Of a stretch of DNA of 64,000 nt, positions 51,713 to 60,038 are shown one piece after another. The translations under genes were made by a program, and so were the position numbers. Each line of letters begins with the position of its first letter. Position 1 is the stretch's first letter. The stretch is from SABI01 sp963663665. GTDB lineage: Bacteria; Spirochaetota; Spirochaetia; Sphaerochaetales; Sphaerochaetaceae. The stretch spans positions 1-64,000 of the forward strand of contig CAXXKP010000010.1 in the NCBI GenBank assembly GCA_963663665.2, read 5' to 3'. The notes beneath the pieces were generated by a model. It was not told the origin of the DNA, ran no database searches, and worked only from the letters and a program-made list of their open reading frames with translations.

Positions 51713-53470
51713 TTAATCAGTGATTTGAGTTGAAGAAGAAAATATAGCTTGTGAAAAAGGATAAGGTTCTTCTGGGTCTGTAATAAGGTCAATCAGATAT
51801 GGGCCTTTAAAATCTTGAATTTCCATAATTACAGATTTTAGTTCCTCGATGGTGATTACCTGTTTCCCTGGGACTCCAAAACTTTCTGCAAATTGGACCC
51901 ATGAAATATTCGGTAGTGATGTGAGTTGATTTACGACATGTAAAGGAATTTTTTTTAATCGTGCGGATACTCGCCCGTATGATTTGTTATTGCTCACAAC
52001 AATAATTACTTTACAGTGGTATTTTGCAGCAATAGCGAGTTCCATACCATGCATCTGCATGCATCCATCACCTGTTAAAACCCAAATCTGTTTGTTCTTA
52101 TCAACAAAAGAAGCTCCAATTGCAGCCCCAATAGCCCAACCCATTGGTGCGTTTTGGGATGCAGAGAAAAATGTATTAACGGTCTTAACTTCCCAGAATG
52201 CTCCTCCGTAAATTCTGTGATTCCCTGAGTCAAGGAAGAATGGGGTATCTGGTTTTAAGTGATCGTTCATAAATGAGATAGCTTGACCTAAATAAATTCC
52301 ATATTTGCCAGATTGGTTTTGTTTTATTACCGTAGGTGGTATTCGTGGGATAAGCATTAGTTCTTCAATCCATTTTTTTCTATTATTATAGTCTTGAGAT
52401 ATTAACGATTCTTTTTTTCCCCAATATATATCAATCCCTTTAATAGCTTCGATTGGGTTTGATTTAATTTCATGTATGTATATTGAACTTTTTCGAATTG
52501 ATTTGTTGTTATTACTAAACCTAATAATTTTTCTATTAGAGGCATAAAATTCATTACTCCATGCGTATGTATTCCGCTCATTAAGGACAACTCCAAAGAT
52601 TAGTAAAGTTTCTAATGTAGGATCCAACATTGCTTTAAAGGCTCTAGGACCACCTGCGTACCCAAAGACTCCAAAGAATAGATTGTCATCTATGAATGGT
52701 TGAATATTCTTTGCACCAAATGAAACTACAATAGGGATGGAATATTTTTTACTAAAGAGAGCAATTTCTTTAATTTCTTGTGGGTTTTCAATCTCATTAC
52801 CAACATAAAGGAGTATTTTGCTCTCTGAGCTAGAGGGTATTATTGGTAACCATTCTGGCGATAGGGGAGTGTTGTTACCATCATTATAAGAATTATTTGG
52901 TAAAGCGATTCTTTTGGGAACAGATGTCATTGCTACATCGTTTGGCAAATTCCAGTGCACTGGTCGCCTTGGAAAGGTCGAGACTAGATTATTTGTTAAA
53001 TTAGTTATTTCAATGAAATCAGTGTAGTTGAATATCGTATGTGAATTTGTTATCGCAGCAATAAAGATTTCTTTTGTATTACTTGATATAGGATCTGAAC
53101 CTTGGAATCCTCCATATCCATAAAGATGACTAGGGATGTCACCTGTTAGAAAAATAACTGGGCTGTTTCCTAAACGAGCCGTAACTGCTGAAGTTATTAG
53201 ATTACTTGCCCCAGGGCCATTAATAGTTGCAACAATAGATGGACTTCCTGACATTCGAGCTGCGCCATCTGCCATATATCCTGCACCCTGTTCATGAGAG
53301 GCTAAGATTATCTCAAATCTACCATCATTTATTGCTTGTACTAAGAAAAAATCAATGTGAGCTCCAGGGACAGTAAAGATTTTCTTGACTCCTAAGTTGA
53401 ATAGATAATCAAGTATACATTGTGAAATATTGGGTTCTTTTTTTTCAATCTTTTCATTATTAGTAATCAT
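51713..53470 (-). CDS. Thiamine-diphosphate enzyme, acetolactate synthase-like
   Basis: The protein has 585 residues from the ATG at 53470. A TATAAT box (53491-53486 on the minus strand) lies just upstream of it, which argues against the longer frame from 53548. Three-domain layout: FTVPGAHIDFFLVQAI and ILASHEQGAGYMADGAARMSG with the catalytic glutamate; central domain about residues 190-330; cofactor motif GDGCMQMHGMELAIAAKYHCKVIIVVSNNKSYG. The overall family is that of acetolactate synthase, glyoxylate carboligase and IolD. The substrate is unknown. Its pairing with the ATP-grasp/epimerase fusion suggests synthesis of a branched or acylated sugar rather than amino acids. Confidence 0.82.
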   Translation of the reverse strand: MITNNEKIEKKEPNISQCILDYLFNLGVKKIFTVPGAHIDFFLVQAINDGRFEIILASHEQGAGYMADGAARMSGSPSIVATINGPGASNLITSAVTARLGNSPVIFLTGDIPSHLYGYGGFQGSDPISSNTKEIFIAAITNSHTIFNYTDFIEITNLTNNLVSTFPRRPVHWNLPNDVAMTSVPKRIALPNNSYNDGNNTPLSPEWLPIIPSSSESKILLYVGNEIENPQEIKEIALFSKKYSIPIVVSFGAKNIQPFIDDNLFFGVFGYAGGPRAFKAMLDPTLETLLIFGVVLNERNTYAWSNEFYASNRKIIRFSNNNKSIRKSSIYIHEIKSNPIEAIKGIDIYWGKKESLISQDYNNRKKWIEELMLIPRIPPTVIKQNQSGKYGIYLGQAISFMNDHLKPDTPFFLDSGNHRIYGGAFWEVKTVNTFFSASQNAPMGWAIGAAIGASFVDKNKQIWVLTGDGCMQMHGMELAIAAKYHCKVIIVVSNNKSYGRVSARLKKIPLHVVNQLTSLPNISWVQFAESFGVPGKQVITIEELKSVIMEIQDFKGPYLIDLITDPEEPYPFSQAIFSSSTQITD

Positions 53471-53580
53471 AATTTTAATTAATATATTATACTTAATTCG
53501 TGATGGCAATAAAATATTGCCATTAATGTCATTGGGGGGTGAAGACATTTTCTTGGACTTCTTAAGGAGAATGGAATGTA

Positions 53581-53937
53581 TTCACCCCCAAAACGGACAA
53601 TTTATTTTACAAGGAATAACTTGATAGGGGTTCAAGCTTTTCATAACATGGTAAGATTTTTGCTCTCCCCTCCACAATTGATGCGAAACCAGGACTAACA
53701 GTAACAGTATTAGAACGCTCTCGGTTAGGAATAAAAGTGAGCATAACAATTCAAGGTAAAAGCATCCTGACATGCCCTAAGCAACTTATTTCTATACCTA
53801 AGAAATAAGCAGAAAAGAAAGAAGTCAAAAAGATTAATGATCTTTATGCAAAACGAAGTGAATATGGTAAAATGGGTGCAACTCTCTCACTCTGGAGCAG
53901 ATTTGATAAGAGTAAAGTCCACAAGGAGGCTTTATAG
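53581..53937 (+). pseudogene. Remnant of a transposase C-terminus (ISNCY-like)
   Basis: One frame reads through from 53581 to the TAG at 53937 with three internal stops. Recognisable pieces are HGKIFALPSTIDAKPGLTVTV, RLGIKVSITIQGKSILTCP and, after a TAA, LYAKRSEYGKMGATLSLWSR. This resembles the small beta-barrel and tail that close ISNCY-type transposases. The N-terminal catalytic part is missing. It ends exactly where a broken regulator frame begins. Confidence 0.5.
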
Positions 53938-54278
53938 TTAAGGGTACTGTAATCGCTGAACAAATTAGACCATTTTATGGTACTGTTTTCCCTGAACATT
54001 CATATTATTGTAATATAAAAGTCCCCACTCTCTATTCAGTACTTACTCCATCAGAGGTGAAAGTCGCAGATTTTATTAGAATGGGAATGTCCTCTAAAGA
54101 CATAGCAACAACTCTAGACATTGCTCAAAAGACTGTTGATAATCACAGAAATTCTCTAAGAGAGAAACTGGGAATAAAAAACAAAGGAATCAACCTTCAA
54201 ACATATCTCATGAATGGAGCAATCGATAACAACCCACCTCCTAAATTCCTTCTCAAGAAAGAAGAGAAGAAGAAATAG
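53937..54278 (+). pseudogene. LuxR-type helix-turn-helix fragment, N-terminus lost
   Basis: The frame is open from the IS remnant onward and ends at 54278. It contains VPTLYSVLTPSEVKVADFIRMGMSSKDIATTLDIAQKTVDNHRNSLREKLGIKNKG, a complete LuxR DNA-binding domain, with a typical TPSE opening and a lysine-rich tail. No sensor domain is left upstream, only about 35 residues (KGTVIAEQIRPFYGTVFPEH). A GTG at 54057 could at most start a 73-residue HTH peptide. The insertion remnant upstream probably truncated the gene. Confidence 0.6.
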
Positions 54279-54366
54279 GAATAAATATAATACAATAAAT
54301 TATAGTTCATTTAATCGATCCCTTTTAGAGCATTGCTTTAGAGCGATCCGAATTATATTGTATAGG

Positions 54367-54416
54367 TTGACATATATGAAGATGTTCTTTAATATCCTAA
54401 ATGAAACCGGTTACAT
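54367..54416 (+). promoter_or_regulatory. Promoter and LacI-type operator before the GmhA-like gene
   Basis: TTGACA (54367-54372) and TAATAT (54390-54395) are spaced by 17 bases. ATGAAACCGGTTACAT (54401-54416) covers the expected transcription start. It is a 15 of 16 match to the perfect palindrome before the binding-protein gene at 55341. Confidence 0.82.
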
Positions 54417-54499
54417 TATCCTGTTTTATTATTGATAATATTTATAGATTTATTGATGTAAATAATTATCTACTCGTATCAAAAAATAAAGGGAAACTT

Positions 54500-55141
54500 A
54501 TGAATGGAATAGTAAAAAATGAATTAAACAAGTTACTAGAGAGAAACCCCTCTCTTTCATCTATACAAGAATCTATTGAATCAAGTTTTAAACTCCTTTT
54601 AGCAACAATACAGAACGGCAATAAAATTCTTATCTGTGGTAATGGAGGGAGTGCCTCTGATGCTGATCACATTGTAGGGGAGTTAATGAAGTCATTTAAA
54701 AAGAAGAGACCTTTAGGGGCACAATTAAAAGAATCACTTGAGAATATAGATTTAGAGAAAGGTTCTTACCTTTCAGCACACTTACAAGATACCATACCTG
54801 CAATAAATCTTACGCAGCATATTGCCCTCTCAACAGCATTTGCTAATGATGTAGACCCTGATCTCTCTTATGCTCAGCAGGTCTTCGGATATGGAAAGCC
54901 AGGAGATCTACTGTGGGCTATATCAACTTCAGGAAATGCGAAGAATGTTCTTTATGCATCAGTTGTAGCAAAGGCGAAAGGATTGCATGTTCTTGGAATG
55001 ACAGGATATAGTGGGGGAGGACTCAAACAATACTGTGACACTATCATCTGTGCCCCTGAAAAAGAGACCTATTTGGTTCAAGAATTGCATTTGCCAATTT
55101 ATCATTTCATTTGTAGCATGCTTGAAGAAATTTTGTGGTAA
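54500..55141 (+). CDS. SIS-domain isomerase, GmhA (phosphoheptose isomerase)-like
   Basis: The protein has 213 residues from the ATG at 54500 behind AAAGGGAAA; a longer frame from 54401 overlaps the operator. ICGNGGSASDADHIVGELMKSF, DLLWAISTSGNAKNVLYASVVAKAKGLHVLGMTGYSGG, and CAPEKETYLVQELHLPIYHFICSMLEE follow the GmhA pattern, including the Glu/Gln and His that serve the isomerisation. An insertion (residues about 60-95) makes it longer than E. coli GmhA. It may form D-glycero-D-manno-heptose 7-phosphate from sedoheptulose 7-phosphate or isomerise a related imported sugar phosphate. Confidence 0.85.
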   Translation: MNGIVKNELNKLLERNPSLSSIQESIESSFKLLLATIQNGNKILICGNGGSASDADHIVGELMKSFKKKRPLGAQLKESLENIDLEKGSYLSAHLQDTIPAINLTQHIALSTAFANDVDPDLSYAQQVFGYGKPGDLLWAISTSGNAKNVLYASVVAKAKGLHVLGMTGYSGGGLKQYCDTIICAPEKETYLVQELHLPIYHFICSMLEEILW

Positions 55142-55272
55142 TTGACATAATAAAATTAGACTCAGGAATAAAAAGAAACCATTATATTGCAAGATTTCTT
55201 GTAAATTTGATTGTCTTTATGAGCCTTTTTTATTTCATTTTATTGTGTGAATTTCTTTTTTTAAATTATTAG

Positions 55273-55315
55273 TTGACAGATAGAAAATGTTTTATTACAA
55301 TGAAACCGGTTTCAT
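55273..55315 (+). promoter_or_regulatory. Promoter with 16-base perfect palindromic operator
   Basis: TTGACA (55273-55278) and TACAAT (55296-55301) are spaced by 17 bases. The perfect palindrome ATGAAACCGGTTTCAT (55300-55315) overlaps the -10 box and start point. This is the second copy of the site at 54401, giving the ABC importer genes their own promoter under the same regulator. Confidence 0.85.
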
Positions 55316-55340
55316 TAGAAATATAAAAGGAGTGTGAATA

Positions 55341-56639
55341 ATGAAAAATCTATTAAGGAATGTAAAAACTGTGCTTATTCTCATGTTGTTATTAGCTATC
55401 CCATTGGCTGTATTATCAGCTAAAGGAGTAGAAGAAAAGGCATCAAACAATGAGATTCAAACTGTGGTTTGGCAAAACTTTCTATCCTCAGAGAAAGCCT
55501 TTGCCCCAGTAATTAATGAGATGGTTCAAATGTTTGAGAATGAACATCCGAACATCAAAATTGAAATTGTGGAACTCCCTTATGAGCAAACATTGCAGCA
55601 AACAATAATATCTGCAACAGCAAAAAATATGGCTGACATAGTGCTGATAACACCTCAATGGGTTCCTCCACTTGTCAAAATGAATGCATTAGAATCTCTG
55701 GATAATTATTTTACTACTGCAGAGCTTTCTGATATCCCAAAAGCTGCTTACGAATCTGGAGTAGTAGAGGGAACTACATATAGTGTCCCAGCACTCTTAA
55801 ATGTAGTAATGGTTTGGGCATGGAAACCGCTTCTTGAAAAAGCAGGTTTAGAACCAGTTGTACCTTCAACATGGGAAGATTTTAAGAAAGCTTCTCAAAA
55901 AATATCAGCTTTAGGAAATGATTACTATGGGTTTGCAGCAAGAACAAATAATACTAGTAATTCAGCTTTCTGGATGTTCCCTGTAATTTGGGGACATGGC
56001 GGTCAATTTGCAGATGCTTCTGGAAATATTATTCTTAATGTTGGTGATGGTTACGCAAAGGCATTAGATTACTATGCAGAACTTGTTAAGACAGGACAAT
56101 CTCCAAATTCTCTAGGTGTTCGAGAACTAAGGAATCTATTTGCACAAGGCGATGTCGGATTTTTGCTCGATGTTAGTACTGCAATTGCTACATTTAGAAG
56201 TGTTAGTGAAAGAGGTCAAGGTATTGATACTGATGTGGTAGTGGGATTAGTTCCAAAATCAGAAGATGGAAACAGATATGGAATTGGTAATGATAATGTT
56301 TATGCAGTCTCTGCTGAATCTAAAGTAAAAGAGAGTGCAATAGAATTTATAAAATTCATGACAACTGATCCTCGTGCTACAAAACTGTTCTATAAAGAAA
56401 GTGGAGCTTTCCCAACCAGAAAATCTTTATATAATGACCCTGAATATGCAAATGAACCATATTTTAACGAGATTGCTGAAATGGCAGAATTTGCAACCTC
56501 CAATCCATCTGAAAATCCAAATTTTGGACAAGCTTTAGATGTAATGGCTAATGCTATGCAAGAAGTTATTTTGGGAGGGGATTCTCAAATTGTTTCTAAT
56601 AAAACAACAGCAGCTATTAAAGATATTTATAATAAGTAA
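55341..56639 (+). CDS. Sugar ABC transporter substrate-binding protein (family 1 type)
   Basis: The 432-residue secreted protein has a leader ending LAIPLAVLSAKGVEEKA. The MalE/UgpB-type fold shows in VVWQNFLSSEKAFAPVINEMVQMFENEHPNIKIEIVELPYEQTLQQTIISATAKNMADIVLITP, then VVPSTWEDFKKASQKIS and a closing ESAIEFIKFMTTDPRATKLFYKESGAFPTRKSLY. AAAAGGAG precedes the start. It feeds the MalF/MalG-like permeases downstream. The ATPase is not encoded here, so a shared MsmK/UgpC-type ATPase must serve it. With the sulfatase in the operon, a sulfated or charged oligosaccharide is a likely ligand. Confidence 0.92.
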   Translation: MKNLLRNVKTVLILMLLLAIPLAVLSAKGVEEKASNNEIQTVVWQNFLSSEKAFAPVINEMVQMFENEHPNIKIEIVELPYEQTLQQTIISATAKNMADIVLITPQWVPPLVKMNALESLDNYFTTAELSDIPKAAYESGVVEGTTYSVPALLNVVMVWAWKPLLEKAGLEPVVPSTWEDFKKASQKISALGNDYYGFAARTNNTSNSAFWMFPVIWGHGGQFADASGNIILNVGDGYAKALDYYAELVKTGQSPNSLGVRELRNLFAQGDVGFLLDVSTAIATFRSVSERGQGIDTDVVVGLVPKSEDGNRYGIGNDNVYAVSAESKVKESAIEFIKFMTTDPRATKLFYKESGAFPTRKSLYNDPEYANEPYFNEIAEMAEFATSNPSENPNFGQALDVMANAMQEVILGGDSQIVSNKTTAAIKDIYNK

Positions 56640-56656
56640 GATTAGAATGTAACAAT

Positions 56657-56687
56657 AGAGCAGGAAAATTCTGATACTTCCTGCTCT
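56657..56687 (+). other. Intercistronic hairpin after the binding-protein gene
   Basis: AGAGCAGGAA (56657-56666) pairs perfectly with TTCCTGCTCT (56678-56687) around an 11-base loop. It lies between the binding-protein stop and the first permease, the fourth such arrangement in the window. Confidence 0.75.
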
Positions 56688-56720
56688 GTATAAAGCTCAC
56701 CCGTTCAAAGGAATATTATC

Positions 56721-57623
56721 ATGGTAAGAGTTCGAGATTATAGAAAATTAAAAGATGATTTACTTCCTTATCTTCTTTTAATTCCAGGGTTCATGATAAG
56801 TGGTTTGGTTATAGTTTATCCTTTGATAAACGGATTTTTAATTAGCCTTACCGACTTTTCTTTGATAAATCAAGAAACAATATTTAACAGTTTTAAAAAC
56901 TATATAAATATATTTACAGACCAAAAATTTTTGCTTGTTTTTTTTAATTCGGTATATATCGTATTTATTTCTGTGTTTTGGCAGCTAGTGTTTGGTTTAA
57001 TTTTAGCTTTATTACTTGATGCGGAAATCCTATTCAAAAAAATATTCAGAGGATCTGTATTTATTATATGGATAATCCCAATGATTGTCGTTACCTTACT
57101 TTACTTCGTGATTTTTAATACTGACTATGGAATTTTAAATGTACTTATGCAACGTCTCCATCTTATTAGTGAGAACATCGCATGGCTTGGAGAACGATGG
57201 CCAGCACGTACAGCCCTTATTATAGCCTATGCATGGAGAGGTATTCCATTCTTTATGGTGATGCTGTTAGCTGCATTACAAACGGTTCCAACAGAACTTA
57301 TCGAAGCCTCAGAAATTGATGGGGCAAAAGCCTTAGATATTTTCCGATATATAAAGTTACCGTGTATTCTTCCTATAGCATTTCTTTCTTGTTTGTTATC
57401 AAGTATTTCTCTTTTTCAAGATATTACAGCTACTACAATTATGACAAATGGAGGGCCTGTGTACGCAACTACTACTGTGGGGCTGTATATTTATAAAGAA
57501 GCATTTCAGAATTTTCAAATGGGGCAGGCAGCTGCAGTTGGAATTGTATGGCTTTTCTTCCTTGCAATCCTAGCGTTTTTATATGTATCTCTTTTATCAA
57601 AAAACACATTGAACGGCGATTAA
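56721..57623 (+). CDS. Sugar ABC transporter permease (MalF/UgpA-like)
   Basis: The 300-residue protein has six spans. LPYLLLIPGFMISGLVIVYPLINGFLISLTDF is the usual opening. The EAA loop is AALQTVPTELIEASEIDGAKALDIFRYIKLPCILP. TNGGPVYATTTVGLYIYKEAFQNFQMGQAAAVGIVWL closes it. It pairs with the MalG-like protein of the next gene to form the channel. Confidence 0.93.
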   Translation: MVRVRDYRKLKDDLLPYLLLIPGFMISGLVIVYPLINGFLISLTDFSLINQETIFNSFKNYINIFTDQKFLLVFFNSVYIVFISVFWQLVFGLILALLLDAEILFKKIFRGSVFIIWIIPMIVVTLLYFVIFNTDYGILNVLMQRLHLISENIAWLGERWPARTALIIAYAWRGIPFFMVMLLAALQTVPTELIEASEIDGAKALDIFRYIKLPCILPIAFLSCLLSSISLFQDITATTIMTNGGPVYATTTVGLYIYKEAFQNFQMGQAAAVGIVWLFFLAILAFLYVSLLSKNTLNGD

Positions 57624-57637
57624 TAAGGATTAGTAAA

Positions 57638-58471
57638 ATGATATATAAAACAAAGAAAAAAATAGTACTTACGCTCCTTACTTTTGTGCTCGTAATATTT
57701 GTTATGTTTCCTATTTTTTGGATGGCTAGGATCTCAATTACCCCTAAATCTATCTTATTTTCTAGACCTGTGAGAATATTACCATCACAAATTACATTTA
57801 AAACTTTTGGAGAATTATTTAATCATAGTAAATTCCTGAAGTACTATATGAATAGCATAATTGTTGCAGTTGGCACAATTCTTCTATGCAGTTTTACAAG
57901 TATTTTGGCAGCATATTCATTCTCTAGGTTTTCGTACAAAGGGAAGAAAACTCTCATGCTTATTTCTCTCACATCACAAATGTTTCCAGCAGCATTACTT
58001 ATCCTTTCGTTATATTTATTATATCAGAAAATAGGGCTTATTAACTCTTATCAGGGACTAATATTAGCTCATTCAAGTTTTGCTTTGCCTCTTTCAATTT
58101 GGATTATCAAATCATATTTTGATACAATCCCTAAAGAGTTAGAAGATTCTGCAAAAATGGATGGTTTAGGAAAGCTCAAATCTCTATTTTATATAATTAT
58201 TCCATTAAGTTACCCAGGGATTATTGCTGCAACAATCTATATTTTTATATATTCATGGAACGATTTTATTTTTGGGCTCACTCTCACCACTCAAGACAAA
58301 TTCAGAATTCTTGCTCCTGGTATTTCTCTGACATTTATGGGGCAAATGGAATATCTGTGGAGTGAAATGATGTCTGCATCAATTTTAACCTCACTGCCTA
58401 TTGTAATAGCTTTCTTGTTTCTTCAAAAGTATTTTGTAAAAGGACTTACTGCAGGAGCTGTAAAACAATGA
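57638..58471 (+). CDS. Sugar ABC transporter permease (MalG/UgpE-like)
   Basis: The protein has 277 residues from the ATG at 57638 behind AAGGA; the frame open from 57548 overlaps the other permease and is rejected. ISITPKSILFSRPVRILPSQITFKTFGELF and the EAA loop IIKSYFDTIPKELEDSAKMDGLGKLKSLFYIIIPLSYPGIIAATIYIFIYSWNDFIFGLTLT are typical. The stop overlaps the sulfatase start by four bases (ATGA), so import and desulfation are coupled at translation. Confidence 0.93.
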   Translation: MIYKTKKKIVLTLLTFVLVIFVMFPIFWMARISITPKSILFSRPVRILPSQITFKTFGELFNHSKFLKYYMNSIIVAVGTILLCSFTSILAAYSFSRFSYKGKKTLMLISLTSQMFPAALLILSLYLLYQKIGLINSYQGLILAHSSFALPLSIWIIKSYFDTIPKELEDSAKMDGLGKLKSLFYIIIPLSYPGIIAATIYIFIYSWNDFIFGLTLTTQDKFRILAPGISLTFMGQMEYLWSEMMSASILTSLPIVIAFLFLQKYFVKGLTAGAVKQ

Positions 58472-59952
58472 ATAAAAATATAAAAAATAATAGACCAAAT
58501 ATTCTTATGATAATGGCTGATCAATTAAGATTTGACTGTCTGAGTAGTAACGGCAATAGGATCATCAAAACTCCAAATCTAGAAAAATTAGCAAAAGAAT
58601 CGGCAGATATGCAAAATTGTTATATTCAGTCACCAGTATGTGTTCCCTCGCGTCAAACGTATTTCCTAGGAAGATATCCTCACTCACATAAGAATAGAGT
58701 AAATTATACGCCTCTCAACGATAATGAGATTTTAATGCAATCAAAATTATCAGATGCTGGATATTCTACTGCCTTTGTAGGGAAATTACATTATTGGCCT
58801 CCGACAAGAGAGTTCGCAATTTCAACAGGATTTAAGAGTGGATTAATACATGATGCTGCAGATACCAATAAATATTCTGATTATTATTGTTGGTTAAAGG
58901 AAGTAGCTCCAGAATATACTCCAGATTTTAGAAAGTATAAACCAAGTAGTGAAGGTAATCCATATTCTTGTATTCTTCCTGAAAAATATCATGAAACAAC
59001 ATGGTGTGGAGAACAAACTCGGAGAGAATTAGAAATATTAGCAGAAGATGGAGCTCCATTTTTTCTCTTTTCTTCCTATTGGAGACCACATGCCCCTTTT
59101 GATATCCCAAGCCCGTGGGATAACATGTATAATGATATTGAGATTCCACTTCCCCATGAGATTAATGATAAAATAATTGACACATTTCCTCTCCCAGTAC
59201 AAAAATTAATTTATAGGGAACCTGTCCCAGCACACAAAATATCAAAAGAAAGACTTCAGTGGATGTATAGATCTTATTATGCTGCAGTGAGTCAAATCGA
59301 TTATCAAGTAGGATTAACTCTCTCAACTTTAGAATCTCTTGGATTGCAAGAAAACACAATAGTTGTATTTGTAAGCGATCACGGTGATCTTCTTGGTGAA
59401 CATGCGATAATAGGGAAAAATGCATTTTATGAATCAGCAATTCATGTGCCTATGTTGATAAAGTACCCAGAGAAAATAGAACCAGGATCCTATTCTGATT
59501 TAATTGAATCTACTGATTTTCTAAGTACTTTGTTTGAACTATGTTCACTTGAAGTACCTTCTAATAATGAAGGAAAGAGCTTTGCACAGTTAATAACTAA
59601 AAATAAAATTGGATCAGATTATAAACCAAGAGATTTTGTTTTTGCTGAAAATATCATTCCTGAGGTAATAAATGATAAAACTTTTGATTTTCCTTATATC
59701 AAAGGGAAAGGTGTCGGAGGAATAATCCATCCAGATGCCAAAATGGTAAGAGATAAACATTGGAAATATGTAAGATATGTTGATAATGGAGAAGAATTAT
59801 TTAATATAGTTGAAGATCCTATGGAAATGAAAAACTTAGCAACAGATTCCAATTATAAAGAAATAAAAAATACTTTAAAGGATGCCTTACTTGATTGGTT
59901 GATAACTTCGGATGAGAGTAGCCAAATTGCCCCTCGATGGTGTTTGGATTGA
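58468..59952 (+). CDS. Sulfatase (formylglycine-type), predicted cytoplasmic, second in window
   Basis: The protein has 494 residues. ILMIMADQLRFD carries the metal aspartate, and CVPSR (58-62) the cysteine to be oxidised to formylglycine. YSTAFVGKLHYWP, FFLFSSYWRPHAPFD and VFVSDHGDLLGEHAIIGKNAFYESAIHVPMLIKYP (Asp, His, Lys) complete the site. The DQLRFD/HGDLLGEH form is that of choline-sulfatase and heparan- or glycosaminoglycan-type sulfatases. No signal peptide is present. It is coupled to the permease gene by overlap, so it should act on the imported compound in the cytoplasm. Confidence 0.92.
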   Translation: MNKNIKNNRPNILMIMADQLRFDCLSSNGNRIIKTPNLEKLAKESADMQNCYIQSPVCVPSRQTYFLGRYPHSHKNRVNYTPLNDNEILMQSKLSDAGYSTAFVGKLHYWPPTREFAISTGFKSGLIHDAADTNKYSDYYCWLKEVAPEYTPDFRKYKPSSEGNPYSCILPEKYHETTWCGEQTRRELEILAEDGAPFFLFSSYWRPHAPFDIPSPWDNMYNDIEIPLPHEINDKIIDTFPLPVQKLIYREPVPAHKISKERLQWMYRSYYAAVSQIDYQVGLTLSTLESLGLQENTIVVFVSDHGDLLGEHAIIGKNAFYESAIHVPMLIKYPEKIEPGSYSDLIESTDFLSTLFELCSLEVPSNNEGKSFAQLITKNKIGSDYKPRDFVFAENIIPEVINDKTFDFPYIKGKGVGGIIHPDAKMVRDKHWKYVRYVDNGEELFNIVEDPMEMKNLATDSNYKEIKNTLKDALLDWLITSDESSQIAPRWCLD

Positions 59953-60038
59953 AAGAACTTCTTAAAATGGTTAATCAAGTTTATACCAATATCCTTTGAT
60001 TTAAATTATGAACAAAATTATGATAACAGGAGCTTCTC

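Noticed and set aside
53471..53548. 26-residue N-terminal extension of the TPP enzyme
   Set aside because: A TATAAT box lies within it on the minus strand, and the family start begins near the ATG at 53470.
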